From contig JAGTXZ010000014.1 in the NCBI GenBank assembly GCA_018398575.1, forward strand, positions 1,364,001 through 1,428,000: a DNA stretch of 64,000 nt. The letters are read 5' to 3'. Made by a program: the position numbers and the translations under genes. The DNA is from Ampelomyces quisqualis. Taxonomy: Eukaryota; Ascomycota; Dothideomycetes; Pleosporales; Phaeosphaeriaceae. This document shows, one piece after another, positions 23,081 to 33,818 of the stretch (position 1 is the first letter of the stretch; each line of letters opens with the position of its first letter). The notes beneath the pieces are model-generated. The model searched no databases and was not told where the DNA came from. It saw nothing but the letters and a program-made list of their open reading frames with translations.

Positions 23081-24394
23081 TCAGTATCCGTCGATTTCCT
23101 TCCAAACATCTGGGGCTCTTCGACAGAGCTGTAACGCTACCTCACGCGCTTCTTGCACATATGGGGGGCGTACAGGGTCTGCGGAACCGTGATTGACGAG
23201 CCATTGCAGGTATGCATGTCGAGCGGACTGAAGCTCTCCAGCGACGAAGTTCTTGAGGTTGCGAACTTGCTGACAAGAGAAAAGATGGATAGAGAAGGCT
23301 TCGTCAGTCTTGAAGTACTCTTTGTGAATGTTGATGATATCATTAGTGCTTTCGCGGAGCCCTAGCGCGGTGATGACGCGAGCGCTCTTGATGATCAAGT
23401 GATTGACGGGGCCGTCTTTCATATCTGCAATGACTTGTACAACACTTCTCTCGAGATTGCGATGCGTCCACATCTTGGTAATCTTCCCAAATGGGTAGAA
23501 ATGAGCTTGCACGACTTGGATGCGCTGAATAGGGAAGGCTTCGGGGTTGATGACATGCGTAACGTCGAGCGTAATGTCGAGATGGTTGGATGTCGGCGGA
23601 TGGGATCATGGGTCCCGCAGGATGTTCCCATGAGTCTGTGTAGCTGTTTTTTCTCACGGGAGGCTCTATAGAGGGCATAGCCTCCGGTTGCTCGATCACC
23701 ATCGCCGAATCAGCTGGTGAATGAACGCGTAAGCGCACATCGACCACGGGCACCTTCATGAACAGTGCAGGTTCCACACTCGCCATATCAACATCGCCGG
23801 GGTCTATAATAGGCTCTCCACCCATAATTCCGTTCTCTTTATTGAATCGCACGTGTTTGTTCTGCGTCGAATGAGGTTCCTCGATCTGCTCTAGCTCAGT
23901 CGCCTCCAGTGCCATTACAGCTGCACCCAACTTTCCTTCTCCTTTCCTCCCTTCCATCTAAGATTCTTGTTCAACATCCTTGTCTCCCTTCTGCATCTCA
24001 AGGTCCGTAAATATTGGCAGTCGATACGTCACTCGCATCTTTGTTGTCGCTTGCGCGCCCGCATACTCGTTGTACAGCGTGATGATCTGCTTGTTCTTCA
24101 TCACGATATCTCGAATCGTCTACGCCGCAGCTCAACGAAATTGGGCCTGCCATTACCGAGCCGCATGATTGTGTTCACTGTGTTCGCGAACTCCCTCCGA
24201 GTGGCTTCGTCGAGGCGCACTTCAATGTCGTCTCGCGCCTTTGTCAGAGAAGTCTTCTCGGATGATTTCGAGTCGGCGTTTGCCGATTTATCGGCCATAA
24301 CCTGGTGCGAAAGCGCGGTCTTGGTATTATTTGGTACGAAATGTTGTGGAATGATGGGCTCGGCTGATGTTTGTCTTTTCACTTTCACTCGCAT
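23081..24394 (-). pseudogene. Broken hypothetical gene, three out-of-frame coding segments
   Basis: Coding-like sequence runs across three frames on the minus strand. The segment from 24394 starts MRVKVKRQTSAEP and ends near 24105 at LRRRRFEI. A second frame continues at once with IVMKNKQIITLYNEYAGAQ and reaches a TAG at about 23958. The same frame goes on after it (MEGRKGEGKLGAAV). Near 23600 a third frame takes over (DITLDVTHVINPEAF) and ends at 23081 with RRAPDVWKEIDGY. No introns of workable size explain the first switch or the TAG. I read it as a frameshifted pseudogene, or sequence errors in an intact gene. The family is not recognised. If intact, the first stretch would be a basic, charged N-terminal domain. 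Confidence 0.5.
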
Positions 24395-24890
24395 ACTCTG
24401 CGCAAACTAAGAGCAAACTCAGGTGCGGCAGCGGAAGTAAAGTAATCGGATTTGAGAACTTGCGGAGGAGCAAAACATAGCTGATGGTAGCTCTGATTCA
24501 CCCGAATACGCAGCCGCAACCATCGCTAACAACAGAATCGTTACTTGACAGTCTTGACTTACTACATTGAAGAGATGTCATCTGCTAAGATACTAATAGC
24601 GAGTACTTTATCGGAATGGACCGAAGAATAATCCAAGTTGAAAAGTGTGATCTTAATACCACCAGGCTTGTGCGTTGTCTTTAGCATTTTCAACATTGTT
24701 GCTGAAGGAGTGTTGAGAAGTCTAATCCATAGTCATGGCTCAATGTCAAGTTCCGTTCACATTCTTAGGCTAGCATTTAGTCTTCGCTCATGCTGTCGCT
24801 CTTGAATCCTCGGTACCGGTCCAAGCTAGTTTAATCTTTGGTTCTGGTGCAAGCTGGTGTGACCACACTTCGCAGCACCGCACCATGGTT
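24395..24890. other. Intergenic, nothing recognised
   Basis: Moderately AT-rich, without supported genes; it ends in the TATA box at 24891. Confidence 0.35.
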
Positions 24891-24896
24891 TATAAA
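24891..24896 (+). promoter_or_regulatory. TATA box of the truncated small gene
   Basis: TATAAA, 73 bp before an ATG. It is followed by a pyrimidine-rich stretch (CTTTTCTTTCCCATC) and a CA-rich leader (CACAAACAACACACA), the pattern of a strongly expressed fungal promoter. Confidence 0.5.
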
Positions 24897-24968
24897 GCAT
24901 CCAGCTTGAAGCCAGATTTTCACAACTGCACTTTTCTTTCCCATCTTAGACTTCACAAACAACACACA

Positions 24969-25127
24969 ATGTCTGACCTCATGATCCTGGACAACGTTCT
25001 GGAGCGCATAGAAGGCCAGCATCCTTCCCTGATGGGATCAGCCAAGAACGGCAGAAGGCAGATCTCGCTCACGCTCCTGACCCCCCCCATATTAGTCATC
25101 TGCCATCAGTATGACATTCGCTCCTGA
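24969..25127 (+). pseudogene. 5' end of a small gene cut by a SINE-like insertion
   Basis: It begins ATG TCT GAC behind a good promoter and reads MSDLMILDNVLERIEGQHP then SLMGSAKNGRRQISLTLL. Coding character stops at about 25080, where a C-run leads into a tRNA-like repeated sequence. The frame ends at 25127. The remainder of the original gene is not seen downstream within 500 bp. No family is recognised from 38 residues. Confidence 0.4.
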
Positions 25128-25530
25128 GGGGAGGGATGGTGCAGTGGTGAAGCAACTAGTACTCCCTGTAGTTACAGCCACGGGTTGTAGGTTAGAATCC
25201 TAGTCTCTGCCTCTCTGTTTTAGGATTACCTAAACTAGCTAAGCTTATTGTAGGCTACAAAAGATCTTGAAATTAAATTAATCTTTGCATTATCCTTTCT
25301 CTAAACTTAATAAAGAAGGATGCTTTCTCCCCACTCCTTCAAGCTTTACAATAGCTTTTCCCTACGAAGTTTGTCCCTTACAAGGCACAAGAAGGGGTCT
25401 CTTCTGCTTAAGCTTTACGAGGCATCTCACAAGGCATAAAGGAAGAAGGGCAGGAAGCAGAGATCTGCAGGGAGAAAAGATAGAGGGTTGAAACAGGTCT
25501 AGGAGGTGCGCAGATCTGATCCTATACTAT
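25115..25530 (+). mobile_element. tRNA-derived SINE-like element
   Basis: The head (about 25125-25215) contains a Pol III A box, TGGTGCAGTGG, and about 45 nt later a B box, GGTTAGAATCC (consensus GGTTCGANTCC), at tRNA-like spacing, but the sequence does not fold into an intact tRNA. The body that follows is non-coding, with several AAGCTTTA[C/T] and GGCA[C/T]AAGGAAG motifs and no long open frame. The right end is estimated. Confidence 0.5.
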
Positions 25531-25628
25531 ATTTCCATTTGCAAACACCACTGGGTAGCAAGAACATGAATGCTCCATGAGTCTAAGTCACATCCTCTCC
25601 GCTCAGATATGCAACAAAGCATGCAAGT

Positions 25629-27513
25629 TTAAAAGACTGTGCCTTTAGTCTGCTTCCCTTTCTCTTCCTCCAACTTCCTAACATTGATGTTCTTCCACAG
25701 ATAGATCGATGCCATACAGAACGGTACCAAGCACACACCCGTGATAACCATCAAGCGCATAACATGCTGGTACGCGCCAACCACCGCATCGCGCTCGGGC
25801 GTGCCGTCGAGGAAGACGAGCTGCTCTGTAATGTCGCCGAAGATAAGGGTCGCGTTGACTTTGCTGGCTTCCGGGAGACGCTCATAAAGTTGGGAGGGCA
25901 GAATGTTGTTCCACAAAGCACCTGCAATGGCGTATCCAATGGATGACCCGAAGCTACCGAACAATCCCCAGATGGCATTTACAGCGGCAATTTCCTGATG
26001 GGTGACGGGAACCATGACGGCGAGTTGAGCGCAGGTAGAGAAGATACCTGTACCAAGACCGACGAGGACTTGCGTGAAAGCAATAACGCCGGGATTAGTG
26101 TTGGGTGTTCGGAAGGGAATCAGCAGCGCGGTGCCGAGAATAACAATGGGTACACCAGTGTACGCAGTCCACTTGAAGTTTCCGGACCAACTGATGAACC
26201 ACGCGACGAGCGGGCTGAAGGTAGACGACGCGAGCGAGAAGGAGTTGAGGATGTAACCTGCATGGACGACGCTCTGTCTGTGGACGACGAGGAGGTAGGA
26301 TTGGAAGTACGCGTTCCAGATGAAGATGGAGATGAACATGACGCCGTACAGCAAGCAAGAGCCGATGATGGTGCGCTCCTTGAGGTACTTCCATGGGAGG
26401 AAGGGTACGGGTGTGAGCTTGGCTTCCCAGAAGACGAAGACGGGGAAAAGGAGGATGCCGAGGACGATCATGGCGATAATATAGGGGGTTTCCCAGGCGT
26501 TCGGGGCGTACGCGTTCAAGCTAAAGGGCAGCAAGAAACAACAGAATGCAGCCATGATTAGGATTATGCCAACGACTGTTGATATATTAACGAAGTGACG
26601 CACAGCGCGGTAGTGTTCAACTTGCCATCAAATTGAATGAAGTAGTAGCTGATCGATTGCATGATTGCACGGTTCGACTTTTCCTTGTGGATGACTCCAG
26701 CGGCCTTGGCTTTGCGGTACATGAATATCATGATACCCGTTGCGGGCAGACTGCATGCAATGAAGACGAAAATAAACGTGCCGAACGCCCAGCGCCAGTT
26801 GCCTCGCTCGAGGAAGATATTGGCAATCGCGGGGCCAGCAAAGGTACTAGCGATCCGAGGGGTACCGTTGATGGTGAAGATGATCATACGGTTCTTGAGA
26901 GAGGTGATATCGGCAGCCATGACATCGGTAACGTAGAGAACACCAATGTGGCCAGCCCAGTAAAGGACGTGGCCGGCAACGTAGGTCTCTACGTTGTTGC
27001 AAGCAGCCTTGAGAGCCATGCCGACGAGGACGATGAGCAACATCAGGAAAAACCCCTCGACACGACCAAATATGTCGATGAATTTGGAGGTAGCCAGGGG
27101 AATGCAGCCAGCGAGGGCAGTGGACATGACGCTACCGACATTGAGGAGACCATGTCTGCCGAAGTCCGAGGTGATCCAGAGATTGAGCGAAGCATCTACG
27201 GCATTTTGCAAGAAGGCGACAAACTCAATCAGATACAAGCTAAGTGTGGTCAGTTGGAGCTCACGAAGAGATTTCTGCATCTAGCTTACAAGATGAACAT
27301 GACAATGAGAGTCTGCTTGTTCCAGATCTCGGTGATGGCTCTCACACGCTGAACACCGTCTTGAAACCTTTCGGACTCGTCGGTCTTGTAGCCATCTTGG
27401 CTTGACGATTCGACAGCGTGCGAGTTTGGGTTGATGCTTTTCTCAATGTCAAACTCCTTCGAGACGTGATGCGCCGGCCTCACGGCGTCGCTATCGAAGG
27501 CAGTAGTCGCCAT
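25629..27513 (-). CDS. Siderophore-iron transporter, SIT/ARN family MFS
   Basis: A 594-residue protein from exons 27290..27513, 26626..27239 and 25629..26575. Intron 1 (50 bp) is GT-AG with a CTGAC branch. Intron 2 (50 bp) uses a GC donor, G|GCAAGT, which alone keeps the helix FDVVGIILIMAAFCCFLLPF in frame. The order is a hydrophilic N-terminus (ERFQDGVQRVRAITEIWNKQ), then about 14 helices, with SIT-typical stretches such as YLIEFVAFLQNAVDASL and YVTDVMAADITSLKNRMI. SIT proteins import ferric hydroxamate siderophores across the plasma membrane (MirB, Sit1). An ATCAGATAA site lies 292 bp upstream of the start, and the siderophore-type NRPS is 16 kb away. The substrate (for example coprogen, fusarinine or ferrichrome type) cannot be read. 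Confidence 0.92.
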
Positions 27514-27804
27514 GATGTGGTGGGGAAGCAAGCCGAGTAAGGCCGGGAAGTATGCAAGCTCCGCAGTGCTGCAAATCAAGGTGGTGCAGGAGCAAGTCGA
27601 GTGCCGATCACAGCAGCAGACTGCCCACTTCTTAAGAATCGCAACACCATATCTCCAATGGCCGGACAGGGAAGGTCGCTCTCGCAACAGGCTGAAAATT
27701 TTGCCATCATTTCGCACCCGGCGGCTTGGGATCGACTGCTGACGCTGGAGATGTGCCGTGCCGTGGGTGGGCAAGGTGATCAGATAGCCTGGAAGGGATA
27801 GATG

Positions 27805-27813
27805 ATCAGATAA
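27805..27813 (+). promoter_or_regulatory. SreA/Sre1-type GATA site (ATCAGATAA) before the SIT gene
   Basis: An exact match to ATCWGATAA. A near match ATCAGATAG lies about 25 bp away at 27779. These sit about 290 bp upstream of the SIT start, a normal operator position. Confidence 0.6.
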
Positions 27814-28305
27814 GATGCAATCTGGCCTGTCGGAGCACGCGGCCAAGTACTTGGCGGGTGGTGTCACTGGTGGACGATTGCGCGGATTGTCTAGAATGAG
27901 CAGCGTCTCCGATACATGTAGTCCTGAGCGCCGTGAGCGGTCCCGCCCCGCCAACCCTGTGTCACCCTGGACTCGTTAGGATCAATTCTCTGCACCTGGA
28001 ACGAATTAGAGCTTGATTTTCTGAGGGTCCTGTCAAGGGTCTTTGGGCGGAAAAGACCGGGCGTGGGCATGTGCCATGTGATGCGGTGGACGCGGATAGG
28101 GCATAGCAGCTTTCCACTGTCCAGGTTCACCATCCTTCGCTTCCCACGCGATATCCAGGATTCAGCATGAATGCTTCTGGAAGTCGTTGCAGCGTGAGCT
28201 CCAGTCACATGAGCAAAGGGCGGAATTAAGTTTAGCATGTGGCGGTTGAACAGCAGAACCGACTCCGCCTCGTGCATCAGCGGCGTTCATGCCGCGCCCA
28301 TAATC

Positions 28306-28314
28306 TTATCAGAT
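28306..28314 (-). promoter_or_regulatory. Further ATCTGATAA site upstream of the SIT gene
   Basis: TTATCAGAT on the plus strand, about 790 bp upstream of the SIT start. It may add to iron control, though the distance is long. Confidence 0.4.
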
Positions 28315-28997
28315 CATCGCATTAAGGTCGCGGATGATCCGGACATGCCATCATTTGTAATGGCGCACATTCATGGTTGGGCGCTCGGGGCGAATTGTGG
28401 TACATGTCAACTTCGGGTCATCGCTCGTGTTGTCATAACGTGGGTACCTACAGTACATATGTATGTAGGTAGATTGGCCCCACCCAAGTCGCTTCCACGA
28501 GCCAAATGACATCCTGAGCTTCTGGCCCCAAGCTTAGACAGGGTTTGTTTCTCGTTCGATCAATTAATTCAGAATAACCTCAAGCGAGTACTCCGTAGTC
28601 GGCGCCAAAGGGGTGTGTGGCGCATACAGAGTGCACTCTCACTCCTCGCGCATCACTAATGTAATCACGGGTACATCCTCGCTCGTGGTAGATGACTTCG
28701 AAACACTGGTAACGCATTACGGGGGAGAATAGAGAAGTTGAGGTGTGCAGAATGAATTGGACGTAGAAACGTATTCTGCTCACCGTTATACATTGCACAT
28801 AAATTGAGAAAGCGCCAGTGTGCGGCGGCAGGCAACCAGAGGCAAGGTGTGAACGTGAAAGGAGCAAACCACAACTAACACGAGATGAAACAAATTGTTA
28901 AACTATTTCCATGCTGGGAAGTATAGATTTATAATCTATGGAGATTAATTGCATCAAAAACACCTCCTTGACACGACTACATCGAGCACGGCTCTGA

Positions 28998-29780
28998 TGC
29001 CTATTCGCCCTTCAGACCCTGACGCTGCCTGCGCTTCAGCCAAGTCCGAATCTATGTTTCCAACACCTGCACCTCAGTCCTCGCCACGAAACGTTTTATG
29101 CTGTCGATGGTCATACTTCAGGCTTGTTGGATGTGGCCACCCGAGGTGGAAATTCTGGTCGTCTTTACTGTGGTTGTATGGGCTGTGCTGGTTACACTAG
29201 TCGCTAGGGTAGAAGCAAGTACACTGAGACAGCTTTTGAACATCTATCAATGGGATTCTACTCGCGTTGACGAGGAATTACTCACAGGAACTGCTAAGGT
29301 GTCGACAGGATGTGCTGAAAGTCTAAAGACATATCGCAAAGGATCCCATTGCACTCGTTCTGGAAGATAGCTTCCATCGCTGGGAACAGTAGTTTCCTAC
29401 ATTGCACCATGGGTCTACCATGGTTATAGTCCAAGACAGTTTGCTATTTGTAAGTGTAGGTTGAATGCTTGCAGATTAAAGAATCCTCCAAGCACCTAGA
29501 CAGGTAGAGTCGCATGGACCACGGTCTTCGAATCCATCATAGACTTCTGGTAGCAAGCCGAGGAAGGTAAAGAAAAAATAATTCGAAATTTCAAGACAAA
29601 TGCGGCGAACACATTGCCTATCAGATTGCGGCTTACTACGCGCTAGAGTGTCTAATAATCTTGGAAATTATAGATGACTTGACGACAAGCGAAATCCAAG
29701 AACTCGGCTTTGACCTGCTTGTCTGTATGGATGGAGGCAGGGGCCTTGAGCGGTCGATTCTGAAGTGGATCAATCAGTAA
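28998..29780 (+). pseudogene. Relic of an unrecognised gene, frameshifted
   Basis: Three coding-like pieces occur in different frames. At 29098-29330 the frame includes LLNIYQWDSTRVDEELL. After a one-base shift near 29330 comes HIAKDPIALVLEDSFHRWEQ and a stop (29397). At 29571-29780 there is a final exon-like piece with YYALECLIILEIIDDLTTSE and the end RSILKWINQ. No clean splice model joins them. This looks like a decayed gene; the family is unknown. Confidence 0.35.
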
Positions 29781-30083
29781 ATTGTGGCGTTCTGAGGATG
29801 CTTAGCTATTTAGCAACTCTACAATTGTGAGGCATTAGATTGAATATATAGACTGGACATGGCTGTACTAGGAGAGAGACTGGCATGATTAGGCAAAAAG
29901 ATAAACTAGTTAACTCCCACCACTCCTGTTACGTCAACATCAAGTCTAGCCTTCGAGGTCCTAAAATCGCTACAACCTAATCGAGAAATAGCTTCTAGCG
30001 CTCTGCGACAGTAAACTCGAGTTTGGTCACAGCCGTGGGTATTCGGGAAATTCGTGAATCCAGGAGCACGGCAACTAGGATTA
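29781..30083. other. Intergenic, nothing recognised
   Basis: A short AT-leaning spacer between the relic and the small hypothetical gene. Confidence 0.35.
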
Positions 30084-30481
30084 TTATAGCAAAGTCTTCG
30101 TCGTTGCCAAGATGTTAACAGTGCTAGGAAGTGCTGCATCTGGATAGAGTCGAAATTTGTGTGGCCCTAATTCTTTTATGTCATATGCCGTTCGTGAAGA
30201 TAGTCGTTTATCGGAGTTCCATCTACAGATTGTTAGCCAATAAAAAATAGGAGTCATGCAGACACTCACGTCGCCCGCATTCTCGATGGCAAAATCGTCC
30301 CGCTGTGAATCTCGAGTCCAGCGAGCGGGTATCGATCAGGTGCGAGAGTGACGATGATATTTAAGCGCTTCCAAATGATGCTTTTAGACGAAGTCATGCG
30401 GAAGTACATGCAACTTCGAGCGTTCATATGATCGTATATTTTGTTGAGAATTTTGTGATCGATTGCCTCCATTTCGCACAC
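30084..30481 (-). CDS. Small hypothetical protein, two exons
   Basis: 116 residues from exons 30270..30481 and 30084..30222, joined over a 47-bp intron (GTGAGT donor, GGCTAAC branch, TAG acceptor) in phase 2. It starts MCEMEAIDHKILNKIYDHM and, after the junction, contains WNSDKRLSSRTAYDIKELG. The splice signals are textbook, which is the main support. No domain or signal peptide was recognised. Upstream exons are possible, because frames remain open to about 30700. Confidence 0.5.
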
Positions 30482-30830
30482 GTTAGATCACCTGTTATCG
30501 ACGACTGAATTACGTGATGATTTGATCTGTATAACGAATGGAGGAAGAAATCAGCAGACTGGTCAGCAGATTTAACACATTGCAAGTATGAAGATCCAAT
30601 ACTGGCGTGGAGTGGCGGTGTTGAGAAGGATAGAAATGGTGGCACACAGCATTCATATCAGAGGGCAGACAAGGCGCTGCACGACAAGCCTGGCCTGATA
30701 ACACAACTCAATCTCTATGCACAGGTCTCGAACAGCAATCCTTGTAACAAGCTGTCTCTAACAAATTCGTTCTGAGCAAGTGAGCGCCGCAGCGAATGAA
30801 CCCCTCGCATACGTCAGCCCCAGCCTCCGC

Positions 30831-32083
30831 CTACGACAGATCGACCGTGCTGAACTGCTCATGCCTCGATGAAACTGTCTTATGGCGAGTCGGTATATTC
30901 TCACCATCATTCTCAATGTTTTTCCATAGCTCCTCCTGACTGTCCGAAAGGGGCGAGTCCCTCAGAGGGTTCTCTTGCAACTGCCTCATCTCATGAGTAT
31001 CCCTGGGCCTTCGACCCACATTGCTTACCGTCTGCGATTTACCACCGGCTTTACTACCATTTCCATACGTAGCCCCACCGTTCGTCAACCTCGAGTTAAG
31101 ATTCTTTCGATCATTTGCCCGTTTGACGTAAATGGATCGGATAGCCGGAAGGTTGACGGCGAGGGCCGCAAGATTGAGCTCGAGCGCGACAATGATGATG
31201 ATTTCGCCGACACCTGAAGACGTGCTGGAGATAGCGAGGAGTCTCACGACAGGGTGAAATCGTAGTAGGCCCATGATGACGGCTCCTCCACCGAAGAGGA
31301 AGACGGAGAGTACGGCCCACTTCTTACGACGGGGCATTTGGAGGCGCGCAAGTGTCGGGATGGGAAGTATGAAGATGTAGATGTCGAGCATGACGTTCTG
31401 AACAACATTAGAACACGAACAGGGGAGCAGTGGGGGTTGACCCACGACAACAGCTGGCGTATATAACACAAACTGCCGATCCGTGCATTGTGCAGTCAGT
31501 CGTGCAAGAGTCTTCAGTGCTGCGGTGACGGGTGTACATTGGAAAACGACGATCAAGAGGGCGTAGAGGAAAGAACACATGTTGAGACCGAAGCCTACTC
31601 CGACCCATAATCGAAAGTTGCGGTTCGGTGAGAGGCGAAGGTAATATGAGAGGAAAGCGTTTTTAATGATGAAGTGCATCAAAGTGTAGTAGATCGACAG
31701 GATGTAGAGGTACTGGAAACATGTCAGTGTTGAGCTTCGGGTTCATAAGCTGCAGTGTACTTACCCGCACCAGAGCACCTCCAAGATCGAAATAGTTGCA
31801 CTTGTTGGGCTCCAGCCTAGAAGACTGTTAGTAAAATAGTCCATGCAACAATGCTTGTGACTTTGGCAGCCTACCCTCCGCATCCCAAAGACAAGCCAAC
31901 CTGCCAAAATGCTAATACTCCAATGAGCGCCAATCCCATCGCGACACTTATGTAGTCGTCCGGCTTCCATGTGCGTGAGACATGTGAACAACTGTAGATT
32001 CTGACGAAGCTTGATGCTATACCAATTGGGAAGCATATCCAAGTCACGATATACGCAAATACTTGCAGAGCGGTAGTGGCCAT
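30831..32083 (-). CDS. Fungal rhodopsin-domain (Pth11-like) integral membrane protein
   Basis: A 364-residue protein from exons 31875..32083, 31765..31816, 31446..31712 and 30831..31397, with introns of 58, 52 and 48 bp that all keep frame. The third intron is a multiple of three and is hidden inside one open frame. It has seven hydrophobic helices, beginning LQVFAYIVTWICFPIGIASS, with the family-typical GC..C loop (SLGCGG, NKC) and the helix NVMLDIYIFILPIP. A cytosolic tail of about 100 residues is rich in Ser, Asn and Arg. Proteins of this group include Pth11-related receptors, thought to sense surfaces or small molecules at the plasma membrane. No CFEM domain is present. The ligand is unknown. 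Confidence 0.88.
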
Positions 32084-32892
32084 GGTGGATAATGATGAGA
32101 GATCGCTAGGAGTGAACTTCGAACGCTCCGTCCATAGCTACCCACATGGACTCTATCATATCGCTCACGGCTATTGAAGCTGACGAGCGTCGTGCGTTGT
32201 CTTGATCTTGACGATTCCGGATCGATAGTGGCGCCTGAAACATTGGTGCTTTGAAGCCATCGAAGTAATTCCTTGTTCCGCCAACGTCTTTACAAAGACA
32301 AAATCATAGTTTACACAAAGAAGATTGGCGGAACCATGTCAGATGTTACGGTTGCGGAGTTGTATGTGCTAAGCGTAATTGGTTGGGTTTGTGTTCATTG
32401 TTCCAGACGCCATGTCGAGGTTGGCCCGACAGATTGTCGTTGCAAACGTCTGCGCGGGGGTGACCTTGCGCGCGTGATTCTCAGCGCCTGTTATAGAGTC
32501 ACTACCACCAAAATAAGGTGAAGTAGCTCTATGTAAAGAGCAACGTGCATGTGATGATGCGCCTTTGCATGGCAGTATTACTGCATGCCACCACCACCGA
32601 CGGAAAGCCGAGCGAATATTACAATGCTGAATAACTCGTTTTCATACCAAAAAAGTGCCTGTGCACCATACATTAATTCAAAGCTTGTGACAACGTCTAT
32701 CTACCCCAATTCTCCGCCTGTGAAGCCCATTTTTTAGTGTTGAGTTATTGAGCTTTGAAGCCATCGTGAGGACTGTTTTTTGTTGCTTTTGAGCGTCAGA
32801 TTGGCGCAATCAACCTGAGACGCTCCGCCGCAGTGCTGCCGTTCTGTACGGAGTATAGGTCCGCGAATCGTGAGGAGACTACTCTGTATAAA
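32084..32892. other. Intergenic, nothing recognised
   Basis: The receptor promoter side; no supported gene. Confidence 0.35.
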
Positions 32893-33442
32893 CACTGCGG
32901 TACAAACGCGGTGTTAAATACCCCGCGGCGTGGAATCGTGTAAAAAAACCCCGCAGAATTCCCCCTAGAAACACCGCAAAGTCGTCTATATTTACACAGT
33001 CTAGGTAAATTTACACAGTAAATATACACTATTTCTAACTTTGTTATTTCTCCTCTATTTATCCCTTCTGCAACTCTTTACTTGCCTTACCCTTTAACAA
33101 TACGCCTGCACTAGAGGTAGGAAATAACGCGCGCGGGTCAAAATCTAGGGTTTAGTAGGTTTAAAACAGAGAGAGAAAGAAAAGGTAGAAAATTAGTAGA
33201 AATAGAGAGGAGTTAAAAATAAGCGAGAAAAAGTCTTAGCAGTGAACACTAAAATCTTACATATAACGCAAAAAAAATTTATACTAATAAAAGTAGCAGG
33301 TAAAAAAACACTACTTTAGTGTAAAAAACACCGCAGCTATGTAAATATCTCCTACGTGCAGTGTTAAAGAGTGAATTTACACGATACTGCGGTGTATATT
33401 AACACCGCGCTGGGTATTTAACACCGCATTTGTACCCCAGTG
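32893..33442. mobile_element. MITE, CACTA-like termini, 550 bp
   Basis: The left end CACTGCGGTACAAACGCGG and the inverted right end share about 30 bp with three or four differences (CACTG[C/G]GGTACAAA[C/T]GCGGTGTTAAATACC). Subterminal copies of GCGGTGTT/AACACCGC recur several times, as in EnSpm/CACTA elements. Both flanks carry AAA, matching a 3-bp target duplication, though AAA is weak evidence. The core is AT-rich and has no open frame, so it depends on a transposase elsewhere. Confidence 0.65.
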
Positions 33443-33670
33443 AAAGGGCCCAAACCCCAGCCAAATTGTACATTGGCTAAGGAACTGCCTAGGAACGCTG
33501 TACGCAAATTGGGTGACAAATCACCAAGAAAACAGCTTTAGCGTTCCAAAAATACGCTCAAAACTACCCCAAAACACCCCTGCTATTCCGTCGGCTTTCC
33601 ATTGGACGTGCCAGGAGGCAGTATAACAGGTTTGCGAAAAAGAAAAATCAAAAATTGAAAGCTTGCATCT

Positions 33671-33818
33671 TCCGGTACCGGGAGCTAGACGACGGTTAGC
33701 TGAGTGACCCGGACGGGGACGCATGAAGGGACGTACTCGAACCCGGCTCTCGTCGGGCGCAGACATAGACCCGAGGGTCAGTGAAAGCGACGGATGCTAG
33801 CCGATACACCATACCGGA
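33671..33818 (-). repeat. tRNA-Glu-like sequence (SINE head or split tRNA relic)
   Basis: On the minus strand the 5' end TCCGGTATGGTGTATCGGCT resembles fungal tRNA-Glu, with an A box (TGGTGTATCGG) and an anticodon loop CTTTCAC (UUC). The B-box-like GGGTTCGAGT comes about 25 nt late. The 5-bp anticodon stem CGTCG/CGACG forms only if about 25 nt are treated as an intron. TCCGGTA at the 5' end pairs with TACCGGA at the other end of the 148 nt. The T arm is not well formed, so a functional tRNA is unlikely; a Glu-tRNA-derived SINE fits better. Confidence 0.45.

Larger units (their letters stand above)
27514..28948. other. Intergenic, SIT promoter side
   Basis: No supported gene. It contains the GATA-type sites listed separately. 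Confidence 0.4.
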
